Positions 31,008 through 43,415 of a stretch of 64,000 nt of DNA are shown here, piece by piece. Under the pieces are notes generated by a model, which was not told the DNA's origin, ran no database searches, and was given only the letters and a program-made list of their open reading frames with translations. The DNA is from Fonsecaea monophora (Eukaryota; Ascomycota; Eurotiomycetes; Chaetothyriales; Herpotrichiellaceae): the NCBI RefSeq assembly GCF_001642475.1, contig NW_019174058.1, positions 19,406 through 83,405 of the forward strand. Reading direction: 5' to 3'. The translations under genes and the position numbers were made by a program. The first letter of the stretch is position 1, and each line of letters opens with the position of its first letter.

Positions 31008-33028
31008 TCATGTCACAGGGACTCGTACGTTTTTGGTCGGTTTCGGTCTGCGAATGTCCTCGCGCAAATCTTTGAGCGTCTTGACAAAGTCTTCGGCATC
31101 TATACAAAGTCAGCCACTCACCCATCGAACAAGGAGAGCGCGTATTCGGAACGACCTACCTGTGAAAACTTCAAAGTCAAGAAGATGCTCGCCGTTTGCG
31201 CGGACGTGGGGTGAGTATTCGGAAGAGAAGACATGTCGTTGAAGTTCAGCAAGATAAATCGTGGAGCTGTTTTTAGGCCATCGAAACCAACTAGGCGAGG
31301 TGATTTTGTGCGTGATAAAAGCTGTCCAGATGGGTGTGCTGCTGGAAAACTCAGCTTTTTGCAATTCTCCGAGGCGGCAGTGAGAGCTTACTCTTTCATT
31401 TCTTTGTCGAGGACAGCGGCTTCGAGCCGCACGGCGTCCGTCCTCTTGTCACGGTACAATCGTAGCACATGCCGGTACCCACCGTCACGGATGGCCCTGA
31501 CTGGATCAGTTTCGACCTCATCGACGAGAGCATCTCAGCAGCTCACCCGGCAAAATGGAGAATCTCGCCATCAAGATCATGGTCGATGTTGCGGAATTGC
31601 GAGGTGCTGTCATGTGAACGAAGCGATAGAAAGGTACAATGGAAGATGACGAGCCCTGAAACGATCAGCGACATCCCCAGCAGGAGAGCTTGAGCACTGA
31701 CATTCGTACGAAGTGAAGTTAAGGCTTGTCCAACAAGTGCTAGCACCTCGAACTGTCGGACAACAAAGGTACAGCAATGACCCAGAGCGACGTATGTGTA
31801 ATTCACTCAGAGGAAAGCAAGACATTCGAAGGTTCTTTCGATTGTCATGCCACTCGCAGACGAGCTTGACGCGGTAATCGCGAGCACGCCAATAGAATTT
31901 CGTTCTCAGTCCGCCCGGGAATTTTCTGGCCACGGTGAGTCTTCCATCTTCAAACACTCGACAAAACTTACAGTTGGAGGATCCTTTCATATTCTGGATC
32001 CGGTCGCCTGCGGTAGCGTGCATCCACATCACCGAAACAGCAAGATCTGTTGAAGAAGCAAATGGGTAAGTGAATGTCTGAAGCCAGCGGAAGGTCATTG
32101 TCCTCACGGGTTTGGGTCCACATCCAGAGGAGTACTGGGCAGATTATTGAATATCTTGGTCGCCCAGTGATTGGTTTCCGAGTCGACACTCGAGGTTTGA
32201 CTGAGAGTGGAAAAGGTGGTGACGGGTGAAGCAGGAGAAACTGGGGACAGAGGTGGCGGACTGGGAGCCGCTTGGGGTTGGAATGTCTCATAACTGTCCT
32301 GGGAGGTTGCCGGCGACATGGGTCGTTGAGGCTCTGGTCTTACCCGTTCATGGGACGGGAGAGGTTTGATGACTGCTGCTCGTCAATACCAAGCATGGCC
32401 ACTAGCGAAAGGGACTGAGTGACCTTGGTGGACTGGTACCACAGAAAGAGTAGGAAAGGTCTCGGAAGCTTGAATTAATCGTCTGTCTTCGCGTTGTAGG
32501 GTTTGTAGGTCAAAAATCTCGAGTCGCAAATCCTCGAGGTGTCGTCGATTGAAGGATTGCCTAACCAAAAATGCTCCTGAGCGACGGCCAATTCAGGGCT
32601 TTAGGAGTACCATACCTTGAGAGAACCTTGCATAGCGAGTAGGTGAAGAGTTTATATGTTTCTAGTCGGGTGTGAAGGGTCTGCTTTCCCATGTTCATGC
32701 AATATCGGGCGACTTCTTTCCAGGCATCTTGGTAGTCTGCCGCGACCGGGACACGAGGCAACTTGCCTAGGATGGTCCATACGTCTTGAAGAGTGAAGGC
32801 GACACTGTGCTGGAGGAGTTTCAAGTCGCCTGCAAAGGTCGAGGTGACCTTGCCGCTCACCGCGTCGATCTGGTTATTGAGTTCCCGCAGTGCCCAGCTC
32901 AAGCCGTTCAATCCCGTGATGGCCAAGGTGATGTCCTGCTCATGATCTTGATCGCTGCTCCGGATCGTGCTGAGAATTTCGGCAATGTCCTGGGCTCTCC
33001 CAGCCTCCTCTCGTAGAAGTAGATCCAT
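31008..33028 (-). CDS. Uncharacterised Pezizomycotina protein, nine short exons
   Basis: Proposed exons: 33028-32616, 32560-32424, 32375-32108, 32046-31972, 31925-31702, 31655-31547, 31496-31392, 31338-31160, 31099-31008 (533 aa). Most introns are 46-60 bp with clean GT..AG. The least certain junction is 32424/32375, where a weak GTCACT donor is needed to remove an in-frame TGA. The acceptor before 31338 is a tandem CAGCAG. The N-terminus is helical (EEAGRAQDIAEILSTIRSSD, ITGLNGLSWALRELNNQID). A Pro/Ser linker leads to HWATKIFNNLPSTPLD, then a beta-rich part (FYWRARDYRVKLVCEW, VIFHCTFLSLRS, YRHVLRLYRDKRTDAVRLEAAV, TPIWTAFITHKI, DAEDFVKTLKDLREDI). I recall similar uncharacterised proteins in filamentous ascomycetes. 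The beta-rich half may be a PH-like or signalling fold, but no function is known. Confidence 0.65.
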
Positions 33029-34557
33029 GCATGATAGACGGGGGGGATGCGCCTCGGAATCAGACTGACAGATGAGAAGAAGCCCAGATCGACTCGAGAT
33101 GTAGTGGAGAGGCTCCTTTTGTGCTGAAATTGAGATGCGGGCCCAGGATAAGAGCGGGCTGGAACTGACAATCTCGTAATTCGCGCGGAGGCAAAGCTCA
33201 TGCAAGCCGTTGACGTGTCAAGCGGACAGCAGGCGAAGCCGAAGGTTGAAGGGACCGATGCATACCTAGACACAACGCCGATTTGTCACCGGCCAGCGTG
33301 CGCATGAACTGTCGCAGCACAAGCCCTTAGGCTGTCCACCATTGACCACTGTCATGCTTCGTACCAGCTTTTAAATGACCCTTGCGACCCCCTCAGAGAT
33401 GTCAATTTTTGTCCTGTTTCTGCGACCCGTCGAGGAAAGACAGGGACAAGACTGGAGCAGTCTGGCAGTATCGGATTTCTTCGACGAAGGTGGCCAGATC
33501 TCATGCAGCATGCTGCAGGCAGAGGATTTTGCTGCCTAAGTTAGGGCGTCCAAACATTTTCTCTGATCGCTTTTCCAGGAGCAACAGTCGCAGGTGAGCG
33601 AAGCGAGGCTTTTTATGCGGGGCGACGTGGTTCTACTTAGTTGTTGGAAAAAAGAGATGCTTCCTACCTGAACTTCGCGAGTCGCTCACGCACGCCCTCC
33701 GTCAGCATGAGATCCGTTCTTCTCGCAGGGAAATTACCCAGGTGACAAATTGCACGTTCAGCAATGAGGACGCTTGGAATGATTGTGGTGAGTGTTGAGG
33801 AGGATTCCGATACACACAAACCTCGTCTAGAATATGTACCAGCCGTACGTGTTCAGGGCCTCAAATATCATTCGACTCGAGATGCATCGCAATGAAGATG
33901 GAAGAGAGAGCCATCATCTGAGCCTTTATGAGGTTGGAAGAAGTCAAACTGCGCCCTTCTGCTGTTGCTGCTGCTGCCTGTGGCCAAGCCCAAATAGAGT
34001 GGTAGGGAAACGGGGGGCTGAAACGCGACAACGTCCGCCAGAAGGATCGGTTAATGCTCTCAGCACAGTGTGATGGATGGCTCAAGCTTCCAAAGCTGGT
34101 CAAGCATGTCCACGACCAACTGGAATACACGGACCAAGGCACGTTGGGCGAGTCAACAAAACACTGAACAAATCACTACTGGAGAACCAGCAATAAGTTA
34201 TCAATTGGATCGTTTTGCCAGACATTGCATTGCATAAAAAGCTAGTATACAGCACGGATCATAGTATGCTTATGCAATGTTTGCAGCTCAGCTTTCCGGT
34301 TCGTGATCGTGATGATGATGGTGGATGATGTGCCTCACCTCACGACAACATGACTTGATCTCCGAAGGTCAATGATTCCAGCCGTGAGCTGCACTTCGGA
34401 AGCATACCAACCCTGTCCATAACTGACTCCCATAACCCCTGCCTCCCAGCCGATCATTGCTAGTGAAAACATGATGACAGAAAAAGAGAAATATCCCACT
34501 GGACCTTGAACGCAGTTGCGAAAGACCTCGGGTCACGCGTCGTGGGCGCGAGACCAT
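33029..34557. other. gene-free region
   Basis: About 1.5 kb between two minus-strand genes with no credible coding frame. A CTGTTGCTGCTGCTGCC run occurs near 33960. Confidence 0.45.
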
Positions 34558-35028
34558 TTAGTCCTCGTCATCATCGTCTTCGCCAGCCTGGTGTATTGTT
34601 AGAGCATGTCCCTGTCTCAGGGAGGAAGGCATCGTCACTCACGTTGTATTTCGCCTTTTCGTCCTCATATCGCTTCTTGTCGGCGGCGGCCTTCTTCTCG
34701 TACGGCTCGCGTTGCTTGTCGCTCAGGGCCTTCCACTTATCACCGAGCACCTTGCCGACCTGGCCTGTGGTCTTGTTAGCTCATGGGGTCATCTGCCCAA
34801 GAGGAGAGTGGGCGTACCGAAGCTAATGCCAGGGTTCTCCTCGCGGACGTTCTCACGCTGCTCGTTGGCGAAGAACATGTAGGCAGAGAGGCCACGCTTG
34901 GGAGCATTGGGGTCTGCGCATCAAGTCAGTCAGGTTTTCACGATGAGCAAAAGTATGCACCAACCCTTCTTCTTCTTCTCGGCTCCACGGCCCTTAGCCT
35001 TGGTATTCTTTGCGCTCGCTTTAGGCAT
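34558..35028 (-). CDS. nhp6: Nhp6-type HMG-box chromatin protein
   Basis: Exons 35028-34965, 34913-34818, 34764-34643, 34587-34558 give 103 aa, the normal length of the family. The basic N-terminus (MPKASAKNTKAKGRGAEKKK) is followed by the single HMG box, DPNAPKRGLSAYMFFANEQR through GISFGQVGKVLGDKW to KKRYEDEKAKYN, and a short acidic end (AGEDDDDED). The HMG-box protein bends DNA and assists FACT and transcription complexes (family knowledge). An upstream in-frame ATG at 35106 would add 26 residues. The start at 35028 fits the MPK start of fungal Nhp6 proteins. A very long upstream gene-free region follows. Confidence 0.95.
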
Positions 35029-36342
35029 TTTGGTTGTGGAAGATTGCTTCGGGTTGATCGCGGTTGCGGGATTGCTGGCAGTCTGCGTATCGCGTTGTTT
35101 AGCCATGGTACCGATAGAGTGAGAGTTCAACGAGAAAGAGGATCGAGTGGTAGAAAAACCAAGGATTTTGGGGAAGCGCGCAATAACAAGCGCCGAACGA
35201 CAATCGCGTAGAGAACGCGAATAACACACTCAAGGTGAGAGGGAAACAGAGGCGGGTGGTGTAGGTGCAAGCTGGGAGGACCGAGCGCAGGCGATTTGGG
35301 ATTGTTTTGGAAGAGTGCATTCGCGTCCCAAACGCGTGTTTTGAGAGCAACAATGGGCGATTGGAATGCGCTTGGACTCACCGACGCAAGGAAAACGCGT
35401 CAATGAAGTGGGTAGATAGCTGGGGAGTGGTTGGTGGTGGTGGTCAAGACCTGTAGGGCGCTGGGTGCTGGAGACGGCGGCGACGAGGTCGCAAAAGGGA
35501 GCAAACAGTGCAACAGGATGATGAGAAGAGCATTTTGCATCGCAATTTTGCGCGCGAGCTATGGAAGAAGAGTATGGGTGGTGTGGAGGGTGAGGGTGAA
35601 AAATAGTCAAGAGAAGAAAGTGAGTACTTACAGTGTATGAGGGTGATTTGGTGGTAGTAGTAACGCAGTTGGCAGCGGCGCTCACAGTGTATGCACACAC
35701 AGTACAGTGTATGAGGGAGAGTGGTAGTAGGAGGAAAAATGTATGGGAGAAGGGTTGGGAGGTGGGAGGGTAGGGTAGGGTGGGAGGCTGAGGGCTGATG
35801 GGCAGAGAGGGCTGGGCTGACCTACTACGACTGGGTAGTAGTACGTACTGAGAGGGGAGTAGTGAGCCGAGTGGTGGTAGTAGTGAGTGAGCGGATAAGA
35901 CAAGAGCGAGTGAGGGCGAGAGCAAGGAGAGAGAAGGCGGGCAGGGCCAGACTCCCCGAACTCTTCCCTCTCCTTCTCCTCCTCCTTACCTCCTTGGGCC
36001 CTGGATGGTTGCTGGGCCCCCCCCCCTTTGGCCCTTTGGAGAGTTGATCCTGGACTGCCGCTGCCCTGCTTTGCACCACTTGCACCACTTACAAACCACT
36101 TTGGTGACTTTGCACCACTGCACCACGCAATCATCAACCACTACTGAAGTTGCTATGATTGAAGCTAATACCATTGACTCCGTAACCCGCCAAACCCCGT
36201 TCAACCAAAAGCTGCTCCTCGTACAATCATTGCCATGTTTTGATCTTACCCAGTTCACTCCTCCTTTTCCATCCACTCACATCTCTCCAAACTCCCTCCT
36301 TCCCCCTCTTCAACTCCTCATGGCTCGGTGGTTTACCAGCTG

Positions 36343-36364
36343 AATCAATCAATCAATCAATCAA
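36343..36364. repeat. (AATC)n tetranucleotide repeat
   Basis: Five consecutive AATC units. Confidence 0.85.
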
Positions 36365-37751
36365 CCTATTGATCTCATCACTCTACCTACTACCCACGGC
36401 TTCGCTCACTCCCCCCTCTCTCTTGCGCAGATTCCTCTACCTCTCCACTCTCTTCTCCTATCTTTTTCGTCTCCTTGTTGCTCAGCACCACCTACTACAG
36501 CTCATGTACCTGCGCCCTTTTTCTTCAGGCCCGCAATAACGCCTGCCCACCTCCCTACCTTGAGGGAACCCACTTTCTTTGATCCTCAATTGCAGCCACT
36601 GGACAATCATTGACGATAGTGATGGCGCCATGCTGCAACAATCCTTTCTCCCGGAGCGATTTGCACCATATTTGCTTGTTATATCTTTGCCGTGCGCAGC
36701 AATCAATCAGACTAGGCCAAAGCTCAGATCATAACAACATCCACTTTCGGACAGCAACTCTTGCCGCTTGGGATACATCAGGTGTTTTGCTCGTGGAACT
36801 CATCTCCCCTTCCTTCTGCTCACTTGCCGCCAATATCTTGGTATCCCAGCCCCCTTGTTACTGCTTCATTATTATTCCCCAGCAGATGGGTTTCAATTCC
36901 GTCTCGTACCCACCACCACCACACCAAACTCAAGCCGTGGTTGCATTTCTGGACATAAACTTTCTGGCTTTCCCATGGTGTAATTGAAGGTCACCAAGGA
37001 TGGGAAATGAAGGTTACCGAGTAGACAGACTCTGGATGTTTGCTGTATCCGAGGATGCAGCGGCAGGGAGAGTCTTCCTACCCGTACTTGTGGTGCTTGT
37101 ACCTATCGAGGCTACGGACCTTGCTGCAAAGGTATCTTGGCACACCAGCACCTCTCAAGCATTTATTTAGGTAGGTTTTAGGTGTTTCTGGTGCGCGCAT
37201 TTTATTTCCAACGTGACGCTACAGCATTCTTCACGCCACGGTCCACGGTCCACATACGGATTGACGGACCTTGCACTCTTCCCGCTACCACTACCGCGGA
37301 GTTTAATGCCCAGCACCCTACGAGAGGGCAAGGCCCCCCAACCCAACACAGCACAGCACAGGAAAATAAACTCGTGAAGAAAAAGCTACTTGCCTTTGCA
37401 CTCGCTGCCTGCTCGCTCGGTACCTGGTCACTTGGACCTTGGACCTTGGTATCACTTGTCCCGTCTGCCTGCCTGTACCGAGTACATACATACATACCTC
37501 GATACCAAGTAGCTATAGGTACGAGTTTAAAGAAAACCTTGTTTCCAGTCCGGTCCACAGGTACCTCCTTGTCCTCTCACGAAATTACCCAGACACGAGA
37601 CATGCCAGGGCTGCAAATTATTGTCTTGTTGACGAAAAAGCATACCTCGTACATGCATGCATGGTGGATGGCAGGTGGAGGGATGGATGGAGGGATGGCT
37701 CGCCCGCCCGCCTGCCTTCCCTGCCCGCCTGTGGCCCGGGCCACAAAATCT

Positions 37752-37763
37752 TGACGTCACGTG
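37752..37763. promoter_or_regulatory. overlapping CRE and E-box (TGACGTCACGTG)
   Basis: The palindrome TGACGTCA overlaps CACGTG. These are typical bZIP (CRE/ATF) and bHLH sites; occupancy is inferred. Confidence 0.45.
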
Positions 37764-37878
37764 TGATGCTCGATGTGCGATGTGCGATGTGCGAGACGGG
37801 TAGAACGAATAACCGGCGACCTCTGCCTCGTCTGTCCTGCAGGATCATGAGCACGCACGAGCTGCGTCAGTGATATGG

Positions 37879-37896
37879 TCACGTGTAATCACGTGA
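37879..37896. promoter_or_regulatory. paired CACGTG sites 10 bp apart
   Basis: TCACGTGTAATCACGTGA carries two E-box cores exactly 10 bp apart and is nearly a perfect inverted repeat. Confidence 0.5.
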
Positions 37897-38233
37897 TGCA
37901 TTTCGGCTGCGCAACACACAGACCACCAAGTACGAGGTATAAACAAGGATGTTCTATTAGTGAAGGCATGCAACTGTCTCAATTCGGTGGAGGAAGAGCC
38001 TCTAAATGAATGACAACGGACAAGCCACGTCCCCAACTGCCATGTTCAAAATAGAGCTTTTGATTTTGCTTCCAATACGCGTCAATCTCTCCCGTGGTCA
38101 CGGCTACGACTGTCAAAATGCTACAGAACCACGACAACCATTCCCCTAAAGTTACCGCTTGCATCAGGCCCCCTCGCGATACATTCTACATAGTTTTCTT
38201 GTCACAGCCATTGCTATAGACGAGTCTCCATAA

Positions 38234-41200
38234 CTATGACCGAAACTCCATGCTGAACAATTTGTCCCAAGGTCTCTCCCTCGGCTTCGCCGGAGGTGAC
38301 GGAGTCGAAGCAGTCTCAGCTCCTGCAACACCTGCAGGATTCCTCGCTGGACTTGCTGTTGGCGTCGTTACGTTCTGGTTCCTCGCTTTATAGGGGGATT
38401 GTGATGTACTTCTCGGACTCGGGGCTGAATACGTCGGTCTCTTGTTCAGTCGTTGCGCAGTCAGAGGCGGTTCATTCTGCATCGCTCTGAGGGCAGCGTA
38501 GCCAGCTGCAAGGCCTTGAGGATGTCTTGCTATCGCGGCCGGGCCCGCAAGCTCAGACCCAGGAGGGTGGTCACCACTCTGTTTTTCTCATCAGTTGCTG
38601 CAATTTTTCCTCTGGCTTATGGGCCGAGAAGAAGATCTCGCCTCACCACTTCAAAAACCTGTGCATCCTCCCGATCCGTCTGACTCGCTTCAGTGGGACG
38701 GCGCACGATGCTGGGGACACTCGCATTCCCCGCCTGACCCTGGCCCGGGCCTTGGTCTTGACTCGAGCCTGCCAAATTGCGGCCCTCAGGCTCGTCAGTC
38801 TCGTTTTCTGCGTCTGCATCCGCGTGGGCGTCATCGTCCGGGATGGGCACAGTTCTGGCGCTTGCATCGTGTGGAGGCGCCCGCCTTTGCTCAACGTCCG
38901 TGTCGCTTGAAATGGGCGCCAATGGTGTAAGCTTCGATGAAGGCATCCCGTCCTTAGCGGTGCTCCGGTCCTGAAGCTTGCCCTTGAGATCCACACTCTT
39001 TTTACTCCCCGAGCTCGACCGCCGACTGTCCAGGCTCTTGGTCAGCGTCTTGGTGACCATCGTCGTCGTGGCGCTGCCGCCGCCACCCATGCCCATGCTT
39101 GACTTGTGCTCCTTCCTGCCCAGCCCCATATGTCCTTTAACCTCGACATTGCTCGCTGTCACGGTTGACTTTCCCACCGAAGGTGTGCCAGGCGCGCCCA
39201 ATTTCTCTTCTTGGGCATCAATCATATACCACCGCAGCCCGTCTGACAACTCGAAGGGATTCTCATCGTCAACACTCCGGGTCGACCCACCATCATCCAC
39301 GATCGAGCTCGCTATACCCACGGTTGAAGACGAGGTGTTACCACGCATGCTCCTACTCAAATCCACCACTCTCTCTTCTATCTTCGTGATTCGTGCAAGC
39401 AGCCAGTCTCTCGATTGTAATTTATGTGCATCCTGCTCTCTCAAGAAGTAATGTGGTGCCCCAACGTTGAATGCCGCCCAGGGTCTTGTTGCTTGATTCC
39501 TCGTCGGTAAAAACAAGGCCAAGTCTCCCTCCTTGAAGCTCCTGTATGCGATTTTATCGTGCGCCTCGGCCTGAGACCGGTGATTTCGTTCTCGGTAGGC
39601 ACGAGAATCCTTCTGATATTTCTTCGCCAGCGTTTCGACGTCCTTGTAGCGCTTTGTGATCAGGTCGATCGTGCTGTCCATGTCCAATCTCGACAGGGCG
39701 GAGAGGAAGCCAGAGTATTTTGTCGATTCAGAGGTGAGGTCATTGTCGGACGTCCAATACAGGGTGTCCAGGTCCGACGGGTCGGAGTAGTGTTGTGCTG
39801 GCGTGGAACCGGAAATGGTTCGCTTCATAGCAGTGCCTGGCCCTGACCCTTCGTTGCCACTGAGCACGGCGCTGGCATTAACTTTACTTGCGCGCTGAAT
39901 TACCAGCGTGTCTTCCTGTCGGGAAACATAGTAGCCAAATTGCTCGAGCATGCGAATGATTCGATCGTGGTGGTGGAATAATCTCTCGGAAAGTTGTTTC
40001 GCCCTTTCACCCCTCTTGTCAAAGTGTCTGCGCAGTTTCTCTTGTTTCTCTGCCGCGTTGGCTGCTTCCCGACTGAGATCTTCAATCTCATGTTTCAAGC
40101 GTTGAATGACACCTTCATCCTCGGCTTTCCGGTCCATCAATTCCGCGACTTTCATCTCTTCAGATTTCAGCTGCTGCCGGAGGGTATCAGAACCAGTCTC
40201 CCCAGCGGCAAACTTCTCGCGCAAAGAATCCATCTCCGCGCGTTCGCCCGCAAGTTCAGTCTTCAGCACAGAGATCTTGCTACGTTCTTGTTCGATGTCT
40301 TCCCTTAACTCATTCGCACGCTGTTCCATGGTGGACAGTTTCTCTGTGAGGGTTTTGACCTCACTTTCTGCACTGGCCAATTTCTCCTCAAGCGATTTGT
40401 TCTCTGCGGTAGCAAGCTGGAGAGAATCGTCGAGACCTCGAGCATGGATTGCGGCACCTTCGGACAGAATTTCCAGAGCATTGACGAGACGGTGAAGATC
40501 ATCTGGAGGAGAACCTGCCGGTGATAGGTTCGAATGTGCGCCCTGCAGGATCGAGATGTATTCCTGTTGTTGATCTTCCATCGAGCGAAGTTGATTCGCT
40601 AGAGTCATACTCTGGGATTGGGCGGATGCTCGTTCTTCCTTGAGTTGGTGAAGTTGACGATCGAGCGTTGCAGCTCGCTCTCGGTGCGCAGCCGCCTCCT
40701 TTCGTGCAGACTCGACTCTGCGATCTGCCAGCGCAAGATCCTCCGCAGAGGTTTTCTTGAGCTGTTCCAACTCGTTCCGCAAGTTAATCATAGTTTGATC
40801 CTGTTCGGAGCGCAAATGATCTCTCGAGTCATTGAGACGATCAAGCTCCTCCTCAGCCTCTTCCAGTTTAACTTTGAGACGGTGTACTTCGTCATCCAGC
40901 AATTGTCGCTCCTCCTCGAATTCTTGTTTCTGCGCTTCGAAATTAGCCATTAGGTCTCGCTTCACCAATTCCGCTTCCTGCATCTTGTCTCTGCTCTCAG
41001 TACTTGAACGCCGTTCTGCGTGAGCCTCTTCCTGTAACTTTTGGATCTGACCTTCTAACGCAACGATCTTCTGCACTAAAGACTTCTCGTCCTGATTATT
41101 GGAGAGTCTTCTGAGCGAAACTGATGACCTCCGAGACAGGTCGCTGTGTCTTTGTAGCGCACTTGGAGAAGGCGTCTGTTGTCGCTCAAAGTCCGCAGCG

Positions 41201-42927
41201 CTGCCAGGTTGGAAAATTCCACTAGCAGGCCGACTGAGCTGGCTTTGACGATGGAGGAGATCTTCCAACTTCCGCACACGGCTATCTGATGCGCGAAGCT
41301 TTTCTTCGAGTCTTGCTTTCTCCTCCTGGAGACCTCTCACTTCATCTCCGCTGCGGAGAGCAGCACTTTGGCTAAGGTCATGAATACTCCCATTTTTGAA
41401 AGGCTTCGTTTTCTGCTTCCGGACAGGAGCATCCAAATCTTTCATTCGTTGCATGACTGATTGTACTGCGTCGTTGATACCAAGAGCTCTCAGATCGTCA
41501 ACCCAAGCGAATATTTCGTCCCTGCTTACAAACGGCCAGGAATTTCGAGGTGCTGTTGCTTTCAGATCGATCAGTGCATCTTTGGCATTCATATCCTCAT
41601 TTAGAAAGTCGCTGTGGGAAGCGGTCCATTTCTTTCGCCGTCTTTGCTCCTCCTCAGTCTGTAGAGAGAGATCTTCATGCAGAACGTCGACCTCTGCCCT
41701 CATCCGCTCAGTCCACTCGGATCTACGAGTTGCTTCCACAAGTGTAGCGCCATAGACAAGCGGTAATTGGAAAACCCGGTTGAGAGCAGCAAAGTTGTCG
41801 TTGTCGTGGAAGTCCAGGTTGGTGATTTCGGATTGGAGTTCTGCAAGGCGAGATTGAATACCCGAGATAGTCTGAAGTGTGGAATACCAGTCATTAGACG
41901 CAGTGTTTCGTGTTTCAGAGGCACTCAAGGAAGCCTGGATAATCTCTTCCACGACGCCGTGCATGGCAGGTAACAATTCACGAGTATGCACAGCAGCTTT
42001 CCTTGACGCTGCAACCACGGATTTCTGATTGTCTTGCATCTGTACGACGTCTTCATAGTCCGAACTGATCCGCTTCGCCAGTGTCTCAGCCTCATCCAGC
42101 AAAGCATTGGTGTCGAAATCTGGCACTTGTGTTGAGCGGGCCTGAGCCTGACTTGTCTCCTGCTTCAATTTCTCCATGCCCGACTGCAGTTCGCGCAGCC
42201 TCCTCTCAAAATCTGCCGAGCTTTTTTCGACACTCTCCGCCGCAGCCTGCAGGCTATCTCGGTCCACCAGATCGAAAAGAGTCCCAACAGGTGCCGACGG
42301 GTCCTTGCCATCTGGCTCAGCCGGACGCCGCAACACCCTGACAACATCTTCGCGGACGGGAAGTTCTGCAAGTGTATCTACACTCGCTTGCCAATCCTTG
42401 AGGATCTCTCGATGTTCTTGTATATATCCCTGAGCCCACTGGTTTGTCTCCTCGAACCTCTGCTGTAGCGTCGTAACATGGTTTCGCAGGTTGTCCAGAG
42501 CGACCTTCATGGACCGAGCGATGACGGATGCCTCCTCTGCACAAATTTCAATGTTCTCCACCCCTGTTCTGGCAATTTCAAATGTGTCCAGAGCCCAGGT
42601 GCGCCGAGAGTTGAACAACTCGTGCCATGCTTTGAGGCTGGTCTCGTCGGTGAGAAAGGAAGGGGGCTCGGAGAGTGGTTTGAGTTGGACATCATCTCGA
42701 AAGGGAGGTTTGGAGTCTGGGGAGAGAAACTGCTTGTCATAGACGTAGACCTCCTGTTCGTTGTTGAGATTCTTGACAATCTTGCCTCGAGCCGTCATCA
42801 AGATCTGGCGTGAGGCCGGAATAGCAGTGTTGGCTTCGATCCATGACCGCAGGTTGTCGACGCGGGCCACGGGGTCGTTGAAGGTGAGAAGGCCGCCGGT
42901 ATGAGAAATATAGACCTGTAGCGCCAT
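38234..42927 (-). CDS. atg11: Autophagy scaffold Atg11
   Basis: Two exons: 42927-38647 and 38578-38234, giving 1541 aa. The start at 42927 (MALQVYISHTGGLLTF) matches the ubiquitin-like N-terminus of fungal Atg11; the frame runs on upstream but without similarity. The N-terminal region (ETSLKAWHELFNSRRTWA) leads to a very long coiled coil (~550-1050). The conserved Atg11 C-terminal domain follows: DLALFLPTRNQATRPWAAFN, GAPHYFLREQD and RDWLLARITKIEERVVD. The long frame ends 10 codons after FEVVRR. A phase-0 splice (GTGAGG donor, AAACAG acceptor, 68 bp) adds 115 more codons ending PWDKLFSMEFRS. Atg11 gathers cargo receptors with the Atg1 kinase for selective autophagy (family knowledge). Confidence 0.92.
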
Positions 42928-43415
42928 AGTCTCCCCCTTCACCACCACCTCTGCAACTTCTCTAGTTCCGGGCAGATCTATCTGGGGAAGAGAGAGTCGC
43001 AGATGGCATTGGGCGAAACCGTTAATCCACACCGCGTCAGTCAGGCAGCATGTCGTGTGAATGGATGGAATTCTTAGTCAGCGAATCCGTCCTCGGTTGA
43101 TCTTTCCATCGAGTCTCGGAAGATTTGTCCCGATTCGGTTACTGTGGCTGAATGGACACAACGGACTACGCCTATATGCAATGACTTGACTTGGTAGTAA
43201 TGTCATTGGGCGCATGTACTTGTTTGTTGCAAGAGAGACATGTAAGGATCTTCTATGGTATCTATATGTGCCAGACTGAGACTACTGTGTAGTCAGTCTC
43301 TTACCTTTGGTCCCGAGTCACACGACATCAAAAGGTCATCTGGGTGTCATCTGCAGGTCATCACGACGGATCCGAGTCAATCGACAATCAATAGGAACGC
43401 ACATTCCCGCCCACG
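42928..43415. promoter_or_regulatory. divergent promoter, atg11 / HODM-like gene
   Basis: A 488-bp head-to-head region between two start codons. No specific site recognised. Confidence 0.5.

Larger units (their letters stand above)
35029..38233. other. 3.2-kb gene-free region, low complexity plus CACGTG cluster
   Basis: No supported gene. From 35430 to 35960 the plus strand is G-rich with many GGTGGT/GTAGTAG runs. From 35960 to 36560 it turns pyrimidine-rich. An (AATC)n repeat lies at 36343-36364. At 37680-37750 the sequence is GGATGGATGGAGG / CCCGCCCGCC. Three CACGTG cores lie between 37758 and 37895. It may hold the long nhp6 promoter and leader, or a non-coding transcript. Confidence 0.5.

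Noticed and set aside
36005..36987. several plus-strand frames of 60-125 codons
   Set aside because: Pyrimidine-rich low-complexity sequence; no domain, start context or consistent codon use.
38527..38974. plus-strand frames of up to 127 codons
   Set aside because: Antisense to the 3' part of atg11.
42928..43032. upstream extension of the Atg11 frame
   Set aside because: The added 35 residues do not resemble Atg11, whereas MALQVYISHTGG at 42927 is the typical start.
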